Origin: Verrucomicrobiaceae bacterium
GTDB taxonomy: Bacteria; Verrucomicrobiota; Verrucomicrobiia; Verrucomicrobiales; DEV007
Direction: 5' to 3'
NCBI GenBank assembly: GCA_004211885.1
Contig: SHBV01000010.1
Coordinates: 1 to 64,000 of the forward strand
Length of the DNA stretch: 64,000 bases
Shown: one piece after another, positions 37,123-47,474 of the stretch
Layout of the letters: each line of letters begins with the position of its first letter
Numbering within the stretch: position 1 is the first letter of the stretch
The notes under the pieces: model-generated
What the model was told of the DNA's origin: nothing
The model's input: only the letters and a program-made list of their open reading frames with translations
Database searches by the model: none
Position numbers and translations under genes: made by a program

Positions 37123-38559
37123 ATGAGACTGCTCATCTTTACTTTTCTGGTCCTTGCAACTGCAAAATTATCAGCAAGACCAAATGTCATCTTCTTCCTT
37201 GTAGATGACCTCGGTTACATGGATATCGGCGCTTACAACCCGAAAACTTTCTATAAAACCCCTAACATAGATCGACTCGCAGCGACCGGAGTAAAATTCA
37301 CCAACGGTTACGCTGCTAATCCGGTATGTAGCCCAACAAGATACAGTATCATGACTGGAAAGTATCCGAGCAGAATCGGTGCTACAAATTGGTTCAGCGG
37401 AACACGGTCGGGAAAATTTAAGCCTGCCCCATTGACCAGCAAAATGCCTCTCGCGGAATTCACATTAGCCGAAGCGCTGAAAGAAGCAGGTTACAGAACT
37501 GCGTTCCTTGGCAAATGGCACCTTGGGCCAACGCCCGAATTCTGGCCCGAAAACCAGGGCTTTGATATTAATATTGGTGGTCATAATCGGGGAAGCCCTC
37601 CTGGCGGATACTTTTCACCATACAAAAATCCACGCCTCAAAAATCTTAAAGAGGGAGAATACCTGACTGACAGGCTTGCAAATGAGGCATTGGGAATCAT
37701 CGATATTTTTCATGCAAAGGAGGACCCTTTTCTAATCTACTTATCCTTTTACAACGTTCACACACCACTCCAAGCGCCTAAAGAAATGGTGCAAAAATAT
37801 CAGGAACAGGCAAAAAAAATAAAAGGTGATGAATTTGGACCGGAAGAACAAGTCTGGCCCGGTGCAAAACAAAGAAGAGTTCGCATCCTCCAAAAACATG
37901 CGACTTATGCTGCAATGGTTGAAAAAATGGATCAGGCCGTTGGAAAGGTTCTTAACAAATTAACAGAACTTGGAATTGAAAAAGAAACTATCATTTGTTT
38001 TACATCAGATAATGGAGGTTTATCGACATCAGAAGGGTCACCAACTTCCAACTTACCACTTCGGGGAGGAAAGGGCTGGGTTTATGAGGGAGGAATAAAG
38101 GAACCATTCATCATAAAATACCCTTCACTAATTGACGCAGGAACATCTAATGTGCCCGTCATCAGCACAGATTTTTATCCTACCATTCTTGAACTTGCGA
38201 AAATTGACCAGAGGCCCAAGCAGCACTTGGATGGGATAAGCTTAGCTGCAATGCTAAAGGATCCGAAATCAAATCCCAAAAGAGACTCACTGTATTGGCA
38301 TTATCCTCATTACTCTAATCAGGGAGGATTTCCTGGAGGGGCGATCAGAGAAGGTAAAATGAAACTCATTGAAAGGTATGAAGATGGAAGGATTCATCTC
38401 TTTGATTTGAATAACGATCCTGGAGAAAGAAACGACATTGCTAAAATGCATCCAAAGACAGTTCTTTCGATGCGCACTAAGTTACATAAATGGTACGAAC
38501 AAGTTAATGCAAAATTTCTTCAACCCAAAGGCAGTAACATTGATCCATGGAAGCCCTGA
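37123..38559 (+). CDS. Secreted arylsulfatase, type I (formylglycine)
   Basis: ATG 37123 gives 478 residues with a signal peptide (MRLLIFTFLVLATAKLSA); an in-frame TTG at 37084 is less likely. Sulfatase motifs are PNVIFFLVDDLGYMDIG, NPVCSPTRYSIMTGKYPSR (CxPxR formylglycine site), AFLGKWHLG, ICFTSDNGG and the C-terminal HLFDLNNDPGERNDI. It resembles sulfatases grouped with mucin- or algal-polysaccharide-active enzymes; the substrate is undetermined. Unlike the sulfatase at 33213 it has no accessory tail or SGNH extension. Confidence 0.95.
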   Translation: MRLLIFTFLVLATAKLSARPNVIFFLVDDLGYMDIGAYNPKTFYKTPNIDRLAATGVKFTNGYAANPVCSPTRYSIMTGKYPSRIGATNWFSGTRSGKFKPAPLTSKMPLAEFTLAEALKEAGYRTAFLGKWHLGPTPEFWPENQGFDINIGGHNRGSPPGGYFSPYKNPRLKNLKEGEYLTDRLANEALGIIDIFHAKEDPFLIYLSFYNVHTPLQAPKEMVQKYQEQAKKIKGDEFGPEEQVWPGAKQRRVRILQKHATYAAMVEKMDQAVGKVLNKLTELGIEKETIICFTSDNGGLSTSEGSPTSNLPLRGGKGWVYEGGIKEPFIIKYPSLIDAGTSNVPVISTDFYPTILELAKIDQRPKQHLDGISLAAMLKDPKSNPKRDSLYWHYPHYSNQGGFPGGAIREGKMKLIERYEDGRIHLFDLNNDPGERNDIAKMHPKTVLSMRTKLHKWYEQVNAKFLQPKGSNIDPWKP

Positions 38560-38583
38560 ATAGGGCCACCATTAATTCAGCCC

Positions 38584-39570
38584 CTAATATCTGCCCCTTA
38601 CCTGTTTATCTATCTTCTCTTTATAAAGTTCACTTAGCTTCGAATGAGATTCCTCTGAAAGAGAATCGAACGCTGATACAGCAGCATTTTCACGGGTCTG
38701 CTCCGGGTCCTTTGCACCGGGTATTACGGTAGTCACCTCTTCATGGTCAAGGATCCATCTTAACGATTTCTGAGCCAGACTCGCATCTGGGAGTTGATCT
38801 TCAAGAATACAATTCACTTCAGATGCAAAATTCACACCCAGTTCAAAGGGGACTCCAGCAAAGGTCTCTCCTACGTTAAACATTTGGCCATCACAATTAA
38901 AATTCCTGTGATCATTTTCGGCAAAATTATGGTCTTGTGTAAATTTTCCACTCAATAAGCCACTAGCTAAAGGGACCCTGGCAATGATCCCAACACGGTT
39001 ACGGGAAGCCGCTTGCAGTAAATCTGAAATCACGCGCTGACGGAAAATATTAAAGATGACCTGTAAAGTGGATGCTGATGAATTACGAATACAAAATAGT
39101 GCCTCTTCTATTGTCTCAACGCTCGCTCCATAATTTTTAATGAGCCCTGCATCTTTAATTTTTTCAAGACTCTCAAAAGCTTTACCTGCCATGAGCGTTT
39201 GTTCAGGAATGCAATGTAATTGAATCAGATCGAGTGCGGACACCCCTAACCTCTTACAGGAATCCTCCGCAGCCTGCGCAATCTGATCATAACTATCAGT
39301 CCATTCCAAAGATCCCCGGCCCATCTTCGTTGCCACATAAATAGTTTCATTACGCTCTTTGAGAAATTCACCAATGATAGTTTCGGAGCGTCCGGCTCCA
39401 TAAACATCAGCCGTATCAATGAAGTTAATACCAGCATCTACTGCAGCGTGCAGAGATGAAATCGCTAGATCCTTTGGTATTTCAGTTCCCCAATCAGCTC
39501 CAATCTGCCAAGCTCCAAAACCGACTTCGGATAACTCTACGCCAGTATTCCCAAGAAGTCTCCTTTTCAT
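38584..39570 (-). CDS. Aldo/keto reductase family oxidoreductase
   Basis: This 328-residue cytoplasmic protein has the aldo/keto reductase tetrad: Asp52 and Tyr57 in INFIDTADVYGAGRSE, Lys in VATKMGRG and His in DLIQLHCIPEQ. The cofactor end is ILDHEEVTTVIPGAKDPEQ. It is likely an NADPH-dependent carbonyl reductase of broad specificity. It lies 57 bases downstream of the RNA-binding-protein gene on the same strand and ends 24 bases from the convergent sulfatase. Confidence 0.95.
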   Translation of the reverse strand: MKRRLLGNTGVELSEVGFGAWQIGADWGTEIPKDLAISSLHAAVDAGINFIDTADVYGAGRSETIIGEFLKERNETIYVATKMGRGSLEWTDSYDQIAQAAEDSCKRLGVSALDLIQLHCIPEQTLMAGKAFESLEKIKDAGLIKNYGASVETIEEALFCIRNSSASTLQVIFNIFRQRVISDLLQAASRNRVGIIARVPLASGLLSGKFTQDHNFAENDHRNFNCDGQMFNVGETFAGVPFELGVNFASEVNCILEDQLPDASLAQKSLRWILDHEEVTTVIPGAKDPEQTRENAAVSAFDSLSEESHSKLSELYKEKIDKQVRGRY

Positions 39571-39627
39571 GGGATTCGCCTCAAACAGGAACTGAGGTTA
39601 AAAGAAAAAATAGAATATAGGATCGCC

Positions 39628-39924
<297 letters not shown>

Positions 39925-40084
39925 TGCGTTACTTATATCCTAGAATAGAAACTGCAACAATTTTCCTCAGATATATTGAATTATTGTAAAGAAAGTATCG
40001 TTAAAATGATAATTTTTAGATCGATCCCCTACTTTTTTGACATACTCGCCCCATCTAATCAGGCATCGACTCTAAAAAAATACC

Positions 40085-41368
40085 TCAAGATAACTTCCAT
40101 TTTCCATGAAATTTCCTCATCAATAAATCATTTGCCTCTGAATCTCCAAGGAACTTTTCCTTCTTAGGGTTAAACTTAAGTGATTTACCTATGTGCGCTG
40201 CAATCGATCCAAGATGGCACGCACTTGCTGCTCGGTGAGCTGATTCAACGGAAGATGCAGTTCTCTTGCGAGAAAAAACACAATCAATAAAATTACGATG
40301 ATGGTGCTTCGAAACATAAAGCCTCTCATCGTTTCCATTAAGTTTTTTTCTTAAGAGTGCAGGAGGATCTGTTATCAATTTCTGATTTTCTACAAAAATA
40401 GATCCTTCGGCACCTATGAACTTAGTTCCCCATAATGAAGAATCGTTAGTACTAAAAAGTGTCATCTCAACACCACAATTATAAAGATAACGGATATGAA
40501 AGCTTTCAATCGCATCATAGAATCCCTTTCCTCGCCTCTTTACATTATTCGTAGAGATCTCAATGGGACCTGTATCATCTGTATTCATACCCCAATGAGC
40601 AACATCAATGAAATGAGCTCCCCAGTCAGTAACATATCCCGGAGCATAATCATTAATCCACCTAAAATTAAAATGGCACCGGGCCGCGGTATAAGGAGCA
40701 TCAGGCGTCGTAGCTGACCACATTTTATAATCAAACCCTTTGGGTATCTCCTGTGGTTCTTCCGTTCCACTATAACCTCCTTGAATATGAAAAGTGCCCG
40801 GAACTCCAATCTTAACTTTTTTTAAATCTCCGATGTAACCGTTCCTGACCCATTCACAAGCCATTCGTGTGTGAATCCCTGAACGCCTCCAAGTACCGCA
40901 CTGCAATACCCTCTTTTCATTTTTGACAACATCAGACACCAAACGACCTTCCCCAATACTCGCCGTTAATGGCTTTTCGCAATAAATGTCTTTCCCAGAT
41001 CTGGCCGCAGCAAGAGTAATAAGAGAATGCCAATGATCTGGTGTTGCTATCATTACAGCATCAATGTCCTTCCTGTTCATTAATTCCCGATAATCGTTAT
41101 ATCCATCCTCATCATTCAATTTTGCAATACCTAAGGCGCGGCTCCTGTGATTCTGATCCACATCACAAATTGCAAGCACTTTGACGCGATCATCTTGCAA
41201 AAAATTATTCATGTTACCCGTTCCTTGGCCTCCGACCCCGATGCACGCTAACTGAACTCTTGAATTAGGCGAAGTGGCTCCTCCTCTACCAAGGACTGAT
41301 GAATTCACAATTAGTGGAACTGATGCCAATGAAGCCTTTTGCAAGAAATTGCGGCGAGATCTACTCAT
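40085..41368 (-). CDS. Gfo/Idh/MocA family oxidoreductase, Tat-exported type
   Basis: This 427-residue protein begins with a twin-arginine signal (MSRSRRNFLQKASLASVP). A Rossmann NAD(P) site CIGVGGQGTGN follows, then IDAVMIATPDHWHS and the family's DIYCEKPLTA catalytic Lys region. The C-terminal half has the beta-sheet substrate domain (FNFRWINDYAPGYVTDWGAHFIDVAHW). These enzymes oxidise or rearrange sugars and glycosides using tightly bound NAD; the precise substrate is unknown. A paralogue lies at 53761-55041. It is divergent from the ABC transporter genes. Confidence 0.94.
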   Translation of the reverse strand: MSRSRRNFLQKASLASVPLIVNSSVLGRGGATSPNSRVQLACIGVGGQGTGNMNNFLQDDRVKVLAICDVDQNHRSRALGIAKLNDEDGYNDYRELMNRKDIDAVMIATPDHWHSLITLAAARSGKDIYCEKPLTASIGEGRLVSDVVKNEKRVLQCGTWRRSGIHTRMACEWVRNGYIGDLKKVKIGVPGTFHIQGGYSGTEEPQEIPKGFDYKMWSATTPDAPYTAARCHFNFRWINDYAPGYVTDWGAHFIDVAHWGMNTDDTGPIEISTNNVKRRGKGFYDAIESFHIRYLYNCGVEMTLFSTNDSSLWGTKFIGAEGSIFVENQKLITDPPALLRKKLNGNDERLYVSKHHHRNFIDCVFSRKRTASSVESAHRAASACHLGSIAAHIGKSLKFNPKKEKFLGDSEANDLLMRKFHGKWKLS

Positions 41369-41478
41369 AGTTTAAGAATTGAAACCTTAATAGCTATCTT
41401 GATCAAGACATTCACTCCTCAATAATATTATTCTTCGGATTCTTGCAAAGAGATCTATACAGCAGATAATAGAATACG

Positions 41479-42462
41479 GTGCTCAAAAACTCCTCCAATA
41501 ATCAAGAATATGCGGTCCAAACGATCGACATGAGAGTTGATTACGGGAAATTTGTGGCAGTGAATGAGCTGTGTCTGAATGTTCCTAAGGGTGAAATTTA
41601 TGGTCTAATTGGTCCTAACGGGGCAGGCAAAACTAGTAGCTTTAAAGTACTGGCTACTCTCATGGAACCCACTTACGGAGACGTCTTCATAGGTGGAGTA
41701 GATATTTCTCTATATCCTGAAGAAGCGCGGAAACATCTCGGTTACATGCCTGATCTGGCTCCAATTGCAACGGACTTAAAAGTCTGGGAATTTCTTGATC
41801 TATTCGCAAGTGCTCACGGACTCAACAGAACTGATCGGCGATTAAGAATTGAAGAGTGTCTTAACAAAGTTTCGCTATATGATAAAAGAGAAGAGTTCTG
41901 CAAGAGCCTATCACGAGGAATGATGCAAAGGCTCGTTCTAGCCAAGACTCTAATTCATCGACCCTCTTTATTTCTTCTTGATGAACCGGCAAGCGGGATG
42001 GATCCAGTGTCACGACAGGCACTCAGAAACACAGTAAGAGAATTAGCTGATGAAGGCGCTGCTGTATTACTTAGTTCTCACATACTTTCCGAGCTTGAAG
42101 ATATGTGCACTATGGTAGGTATGATGTCTAAGGGGATCCTTGTCGACTCCGGAAAAATAAAAGATGTAATTTCCCGGCGCAGCTCAGAAGAAAGAAACCT
42201 AGTGGTGAGTTGCCTAGGCGACCCAGCGCCACTCTTAGAATTTCTTATTATCAAGCATGGAATCAATCAACCCATTACCTCTAATGAAGACATCATCTTC
42301 ACCTTTAAAGGTAAAGATGGTGAACAGGCTCGACTAATCAAAGAAATCATTGACGCTGGATTCCTTATTAAAGGACTCTACGAACGTAAGAAGAGTATAG
42401 AGCAGATACTCCTTGAAATTGATTCGAATACAACCACTCAAAAACCGGAGCAGAATCAATGA
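41479..42462 (+). CDS. ABC transporter ATP-binding protein
   Basis: Starting at GTG 41479, this 327-residue ATPase has Walker A GPNGAGKTS, signature LSRGMMQRL, Walker B LFLLDEPASGMDP and the switch His in SSHILSELED. The C-terminal extension (about 220-327) is like that of ABC-2-type exporters. Its stop overlaps the permease start (ATGA at 42459-42462), indicating translational coupling. The family exports lipids, polysaccharides or drugs, or supports copper-site assembly; the substrate is not predictable. Confidence 0.95.
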   Translation: MLKNSSNNQEYAVQTIDMRVDYGKFVAVNELCLNVPKGEIYGLIGPNGAGKTSSFKVLATLMEPTYGDVFIGGVDISLYPEEARKHLGYMPDLAPIATDLKVWEFLDLFASAHGLNRTDRRLRIEECLNKVSLYDKREEFCKSLSRGMMQRLVLAKTLIHRPSLFLLDEPASGMDPVSRQALRNTVRELADEGAAVLLSSHILSELEDMCTMVGMMSKGILVDSGKIKDVISRRSSEERNLVVSCLGDPAPLLEFLIIKHGINQPITSNEDIIFTFKGKDGEQARLIKEIIDAGFLIKGLYERKKSIEQILLEIDSNTTTQKPEQNQ

Positions 42463-44210
42463 CCGAAAATCTTAGACCAGTTCCATGGTGGCAAATATGG
42501 GTTAATCCAATATTTCTTCGATATACCCGATCCAGACTCCGTCCCGCTCCTCTTATCACATGGATAATACTCGTACTGACAGTAGCAACGAGCATATTTT
42601 TCCTATTCTATTACTCATCATTGTATCGGCTAAAAGCTAGCCCCCCCGCTGCCGCCAAAGATGCCTTTTATCCAATACTTTTCTTCCAAATGGTCATCCT
42701 TCTGTTCATGGGAACCGGAAGCGTTGCTGGAGGAATTTCTCGAGAATCAGCGGACGGAATGATTGACTATCAAAGGCTCACTCCGATGACTCCGTTGGCA
42801 AAAATTGTCGGTTATCTGTTTGGATTACCAGTCCGGGAATATGTTCTCTTCGCTGTGACCTTACCCTTTACTATTTTTTGTATCAATGAAGGAAATATTC
42901 CTCTAGGAGTCATCAGCGAAGTATATGGAATACTTTTAACCTCTGCTATCCTTTATCATCTGACAGGTTGTGTTGCCGGAACAATAGTCAAGCGAAGGCA
43001 CTTTGCTGGTCGCGTTGCACAAATCATGGTAATCCTGCTTTATTTTGTTTTACCCACTTTTAGCCAATTAGGATTTGTTTTTTTTGAATACTTGACCATG
43101 AGGCCAGTAATTATCGAACAATTTGAAAGTGTAAGAGGTCCTATTTTTGGAGGCTTCCCGTCACCAGAAAAAATTGGTGAAGTGTTACTTTTTGAATGGA
43201 AACTAAACACAGTAAACTTTTCTCTCCTAATCCAATGCTCACTAATTGTAATATTCTTATCCATTTTATATCGCAAATGGCGGCAACCAACGAACCATTT
43301 GTTGGGTAAAAACTTTTCCTTTGTCGTTCACTTTTGGATACTAACTCTGATAACGGGAAACGCTCTTCCTATCATTAAAGATAAAACTCAATTCACAGGG
43401 GGAAGATCACAGAGAGCCGCAGAAATACTCATTGAGCAACGGACCTCGGAAAAGAATGAAAACAGCAATGACATTGAGCAAATCGATACGCAGGAAGCGG
43501 TAGATACTCTCACTCAATCAGGCATTCTAGCGTCATTAGGAATAGGGTTCCTAGCGCTTACCTTTGGGATGATAACCATTACCACGCCTGATTCCGATAA
43601 ATTTACCCGTGCATTACGAAAGGCACGCAAACTTGTAAGCAACTCAGAACCAACAAAAAAAACATCTGAAAATCAAAACAAGGAAAAAATTAAAGCTCCA
43701 CTCAATGCGGATGGTGCGACAGGACTATGGCATGCTTTGGGCTTCTCCATCTTAACCTTTGCTGCATGGTCAATTATAATACAGTACGCACCTAATCTTG
43801 TCGGAATCGATGCTACCAAATACAATCCCACAATTCTAAGAATCATTCCTCTAGGACTCATTCTTTATGCGATGTGCTACCATGCTATCCTTGAACGATT
43901 TGGTAAGAGAACATTATTATTATTTGTGATATTAGGTTGGTTCGTACCACTCCTGACCAGTTCAATTTTAGGGGTCAGAGGAATTGAAACTATTCCAGTT
44001 TTACTTGCTGGCCTCTCCGCCATCGCTTCTCCAGTTTACTTATTGGTTCTACCTATAGTTAACACCTCAGGTGATGATAGATTAATGCAAATTTCAGGAT
44101 ATTTTTCATTGTTCGCTCATTCTGTCTTACTTGTTTTTTTATGGTGGACATTGAACCGGCACAAAATCAGGATCCAAAAAGAAGTATCCAACCAAGAACC
44201 TTCATCTTGA
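42459..44210 (+). CDS. ABC-2-type transporter permease
   Basis: This 583-residue membrane protein has many hydrophobic helices: one near residues 27-50, a group across about 70-290, and a C-terminal group around 430-575. A hydrophilic loop lies between (about 300-420). GTGSVAGGISRESADGMIDYQRLTPMT after the first helices is the cytosolic elbow typical of ABC-2 exporters. It is translationally coupled to the ATPase gene by ATGA overlap. The two gene products form the transporter; no substrate-binding protein is nearby, consistent with export. Confidence 0.9.
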   Translation: MTENLRPVPWWQIWVNPIFLRYTRSRLRPAPLITWIILVLTVATSIFFLFYYSSLYRLKASPPAAAKDAFYPILFFQMVILLFMGTGSVAGGISRESADGMIDYQRLTPMTPLAKIVGYLFGLPVREYVLFAVTLPFTIFCINEGNIPLGVISEVYGILLTSAILYHLTGCVAGTIVKRRHFAGRVAQIMVILLYFVLPTFSQLGFVFFEYLTMRPVIIEQFESVRGPIFGGFPSPEKIGEVLLFEWKLNTVNFSLLIQCSLIVIFLSILYRKWRQPTNHLLGKNFSFVVHFWILTLITGNALPIIKDKTQFTGGRSQRAAEILIEQRTSEKNENSNDIEQIDTQEAVDTLTQSGILASLGIGFLALTFGMITITTPDSDKFTRALRKARKLVSNSEPTKKTSENQNKEKIKAPLNADGATGLWHALGFSILTFAAWSIIIQYAPNLVGIDATKYNPTILRIIPLGLILYAMCYHAILERFGKRTLLLFVILGWFVPLLTSSILGVRGIETIPVLLAGLSAIASPVYLLVLPIVNTSGDDRLMQISGYFSLFAHSVLLVFLWWTLNRHKIRIQKEVSNQEPSS

Positions 44211-44232
44211 AGGATCGATGAAAAAAAATCAT

Positions 44233-44255
44233 AAGACTATAGTGTCTTTTACTTT
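44233..44255 (+). terminator. Weak candidate terminator after the ABC genes
   Basis: AAGAC (44233-44237) can pair with GTCTT (44244-44248) across TATAGT, followed by TTACTTTT. The stem is only five base pairs; the position after the permease is suggestive. Confidence 0.35.
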
Positions 44256-44327
44256 TAACCCATATATAGATTTTCTAATCTGAACGCTTGGCAACACCCA
44301 AGAAAAAAGGCATTATATCCAACTTCG

Positions 44328-46214
44328 ATGAGCACATACCGCACTTCCCCGGATCCTAAACTGACCGGCATGCCCTCGGGCATTCCCTTCATCATCGGCA
44401 ACGAGGCTGCCGAACGATTTAGTTTCTACGGCATGAAGACCATTCTGGCAGTCTTCATGACCAAGTATCTATGGCTCATGAATGACACTCCAGGACAGGC
44501 CATGGGCGAGGCTTCTGCTACTGAGAAGGTCCATCTCTTTACCTTCGCAGTCTACATCACTCCTCTTCTCGGAGCCTTCATATCGGACTCTGTCTTTGGA
44601 AAGTACAAAACTATCATCCGTCTCTCCATTGTCTACTGTGCAGGCCACGCTGCGCTTGCGCTGATGGGGATTCAGGGTAATGCCGCAATCTGGTTTATTG
44701 CAGGACTGGTCCTTATATCGCTCGGTTCTGGAGGAATTAAACCCTGCGTTTCTGCCCACGTCGGCGACCAGTTTGGAAAGTCCAACAGTCATCTCGTAAC
44801 CCGGGTGTTCAATTACTTTTACTGGTCCATCAACCTTGGTGCCTTCCTCTCCACCATGCTCACCCCATGGCTCCTAGAATGGTACGGCCCTCACCTTGCA
44901 TTCGGAGTGCCCGGGGTGCTTATGGTCCTCGCTACCGTCGTGTTCTGGATGGGACGCAATCGCTTCATCCACGTTCCCCCCGGGGGAAAGACATTCCTCC
45001 GGGAAACCTTCAGCCCCGTCGGCCTCAAGGCCATGGCCAAGCTCTCTGTCCTCTTCCTCTTCGTCGCCATGTTCTGGGCTCTCTTCGACCAGACCGCTTC
45101 TCGATGGGTATTTCAGGCCAGGGAAATGGATCGATACTTCCTCGGAATAGAGTGGCTGGAATCACAGGTCCAGGCGGTAAATCCAATCCTCATTCTTACT
45201 TTCATCCCCCTCTTCACCTTCCTAGTCTATCCGATGGTCGGAAAGGTGATAAAACTGACCCCCCTGCGGAAAGTAGGCGCCGGACTGTTTCTCATGGGTG
45301 CTGCCTTCGTTCTCAGTTCCAACATCCAGGAATGGATTGATGCCGGCCAGCGTCCCAACATCGGCTGGCAAATCCTTGCCTACATTATGCTAACCGCCGC
45401 CGAGATCCTTGTCTCCATCGTTGCCCTCGAGTTCTCCTATACACAGGCACCCCGCACGATGAAGTCGATGATCCTCGGTCTCTTCCTTGCTGCCGTAGCA
45501 CTCGGAAATCTCTTCACCGCAGGCGTGAATCACTACATCCAGATTCCGGAACCTGGAAAAACAGTCCAAAAACAATTGGAAATGGCAGCGGGCAAGGATC
45601 ACAAGGTAACTGCCTCAGAAACGCACCCAGGCGCCGATGGGATAATTGGAACAGACGACGACCTTGTCTATTCCCTCAAGTTTGGCAGGCAAACAAAGGT
45701 CGCAATCCCGAGTAAATCCTCACTCGAGGCAGCAGCCTCAATAATCGAGTCCTGGTCCCGGGCAAATGGCTCCATATTACCTCGTCCCGAAGTGGGTTCT
45801 AGGGAACTTGAAGGACTGAAGGACGAGTGGGGGAACGCTTTCCATTACCATCTTGAGAACAGCCAGAACGCACGCATTACAAGCAATGGTCCAGACACAG
45901 AGGAGCAGACGCAATGGGACGTAGGAATTCGCGTCAAACTTAAGGAGCAACAAAAGAAGCAGGCAAAATCCTGGACGCAATCCCTGCGCCCCGACCGCCC
46001 ATGGCTTGAACGCCGCAAGGAAAAACTTGGCTATAAGGACGAACTAGATGAGGAAGAGGCAGAAGAATTTCATCGCACATTCTTCGCCGGCGGTGGAGAA
46101 CGCCTTGAAGGTGCCGACTACTACTGGTTCTTCACCATCCTGATGTTCATCACCGCCCTCCTCTTCATTCCCTACGCCTGTCTCTATCGGGGGGAAACCA
46201 TCCTGCAAGAGTAG
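44328..46214 (+). CDS. POT/PTR-family peptide transporter with large hydrophilic insertion
   Basis: This 628-residue membrane transporter is a proton-coupled oligopeptide transporter: GNEAAERFSFYGMKTILAVF is the family's ExxER-like N-terminal signature, and FNYFYWSINLGAFLSTM is the PTR2 signature. Twelve or more helices occur at about 30-400, plus a last helix near 600. Residues about 405-595 are a hydrophilic insertion not found in standard POT proteins. It contains PGADGIIGTDDDL, LKDEWGNAFHYH and ARITSNGPD, resembling the C-terminal part of type II secretion pseudopilins. The gene is visibly more GC-rich than its neighbours, which may indicate transfer or a different expression class. Confidence 0.92.
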   Translation: MSTYRTSPDPKLTGMPSGIPFIIGNEAAERFSFYGMKTILAVFMTKYLWLMNDTPGQAMGEASATEKVHLFTFAVYITPLLGAFISDSVFGKYKTIIRLSIVYCAGHAALALMGIQGNAAIWFIAGLVLISLGSGGIKPCVSAHVGDQFGKSNSHLVTRVFNYFYWSINLGAFLSTMLTPWLLEWYGPHLAFGVPGVLMVLATVVFWMGRNRFIHVPPGGKTFLRETFSPVGLKAMAKLSVLFLFVAMFWALFDQTASRWVFQAREMDRYFLGIEWLESQVQAVNPILILTFIPLFTFLVYPMVGKVIKLTPLRKVGAGLFLMGAAFVLSSNIQEWIDAGQRPNIGWQILAYIMLTAAEILVSIVALEFSYTQAPRTMKSMILGLFLAAVALGNLFTAGVNHYIQIPEPGKTVQKQLEMAAGKDHKVTASETHPGADGIIGTDDDLVYSLKFGRQTKVAIPSKSSLEAAASIIESWSRANGSILPRPEVGSRELEGLKDEWGNAFHYHLENSQNARITSNGPDTEEQTQWDVGIRVKLKEQQKKQAKSWTQSLRPDRPWLERRKEKLGYKDELDEEEAEEFHRTFFAGGGERLEGADYYWFFTILMFITALLFIPYACLYRGETILQE

Positions 46215-46308
46215 AGCGGGTAGGAAGAGAAAAGTTCAGGAAACAAAACGTCTTTCCGAAAGAAAGGCCCGCAGAATTTTCAGGTAATTGAGAGACCAGA
46301 AAATCGGC

Positions 46309-47454
46309 CTACTCAATCCCATATATAACATCAAGCATATCTAAGACCTTTGGACCAGGAAGTACTCCATAATTCATCTGATTCATTGTGTATGCAAATG
46401 ACAAGCTATTCTCTGGATCAGCAAAAGCATGAGAACCGCCTGCTCCCGGATGACCAAATGCATGAATAGAATTCCCAAAAATTCTGCGTCGGTTAAGATC
46501 ATTTCTGCCCTTCATAAATCCAGCAGAAAATGCATTACCCAAACAAAGCACCTTATCTTCGCCTGAAACTAAAGACTCTTCCATTAGAGAAAGGATGCGC
46601 CTCGAAACAAACCTCTTCCCATTATATTCTCCTCCATTCGCAAGCATTGAATAGAATTTGGCCAGAGCTCGGGCAGTGCCGATTCCTCCCATCGCTGGCC
46701 AACCTGCACTCCAAGAATCAGTTGAATTCATTCCTGAAACACCATCCAATCCAGCAGGAGAGCCAAAAGCCTTACGAGTCAAAGATTCAGAATCCATGAA
46801 TGCTTTGTAAAAAGCTTCTTCACCATTAGGGTCCGACATCTTTCCAGGGTAAAGCTTAGCCACTCTGGGATGATATTCCTGCGGAAGCCCTATCCAAAAT
46901 TCCAAGCCCATCGGAACTGCAAAAGTCTCATTAAAATACCGACCAAGTGAAATGCCTTCTAAGCGCCGAACAAACTCATCCAACAAAAATCCAAAAGTTC
47001 TGGGATGATAACCATGCCCTGATCCTATCTCCCACAAAGGAACCTGCATTTCGATAGCCTTTATGACTTCGTTATAATTAAAGACAGAGACTTTTTCCTC
47101 TAGAGCAGGAATTCCGGCCCCATGTGTGAGCACATCCTTAAAATTAATTTTTTCTTTTCCTGATTTTCCGAATTCTGGCCATATTTCAACTACTGGCGTA
47201 TCAAGTGAAATACATTTCTGGTCTAAAATTTTTAAAACACAGGCAGAAGCAAGACCCTTAGTCGCTGACCAAACAGGCACTAATGTAGTTTCATCCCAGA
47301 GCCTAATACGCTCCTTTTCACAGTAGCCTTGAGCCAAAGATATAATTTCTTTTCCATCTATCCATACAGAGACTGAGGCTCCGAGCTCTTCTCTTTTGTT
47401 GAAATTTAATTTAAAGATCTGTTCAACTTTTTCTCTTAGCCCTAGAACATCCAT
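46309..47454 (-). CDS. Beta-lactamase-fold serine hydrolase (esterase/EstB-like)
   Basis: ATG 47454 gives 381 residues; an in-frame TTG at 47472 is an alternative. Class C beta-lactamase-family motifs are the SxxK serine in PVWSATKGLASACVL and a Tyr motif around GSGHGYHPRTFGFLLDEFV. The C-terminal GHPGAGGSHAFADPENSLSF replaces KTG. It lacks a signal peptide, so it is probably a cytoplasmic carboxylesterase rather than a beta-lactamase. The small TPR gene ends a few bases upstream on the same strand. Confidence 0.9.
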   Translation of the reverse strand: MDVLGLREKVEQIFKLNFNKREELGASVSVWIDGKEIISLAQGYCEKERIRLWDETTLVPVWSATKGLASACVLKILDQKCISLDTPVVEIWPEFGKSGKEKINFKDVLTHGAGIPALEEKVSVFNYNEVIKAIEMQVPLWEIGSGHGYHPRTFGFLLDEFVRRLEGISLGRYFNETFAVPMGLEFWIGLPQEYHPRVAKLYPGKMSDPNGEEAFYKAFMDSESLTRKAFGSPAGLDGVSGMNSTDSWSAGWPAMGGIGTARALAKFYSMLANGGEYNGKRFVSRRILSLMEESLVSGEDKVLCLGNAFSAGFMKGRNDLNRRRIFGNSIHAFGHPGAGGSHAFADPENSLSFAYTMNQMNYGVLPGPKVLDMLDVIYGIE

Positions 47455-47474
47455 CCGCAAATTAATGCCCAAAA

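Noticed and set aside
44867..45340. 157-codon plus frame, basic and proline-rich
   Set aside because: It lies inside the POT transporter gene in another frame. The GC-rich composition of that gene explains the lack of stops.
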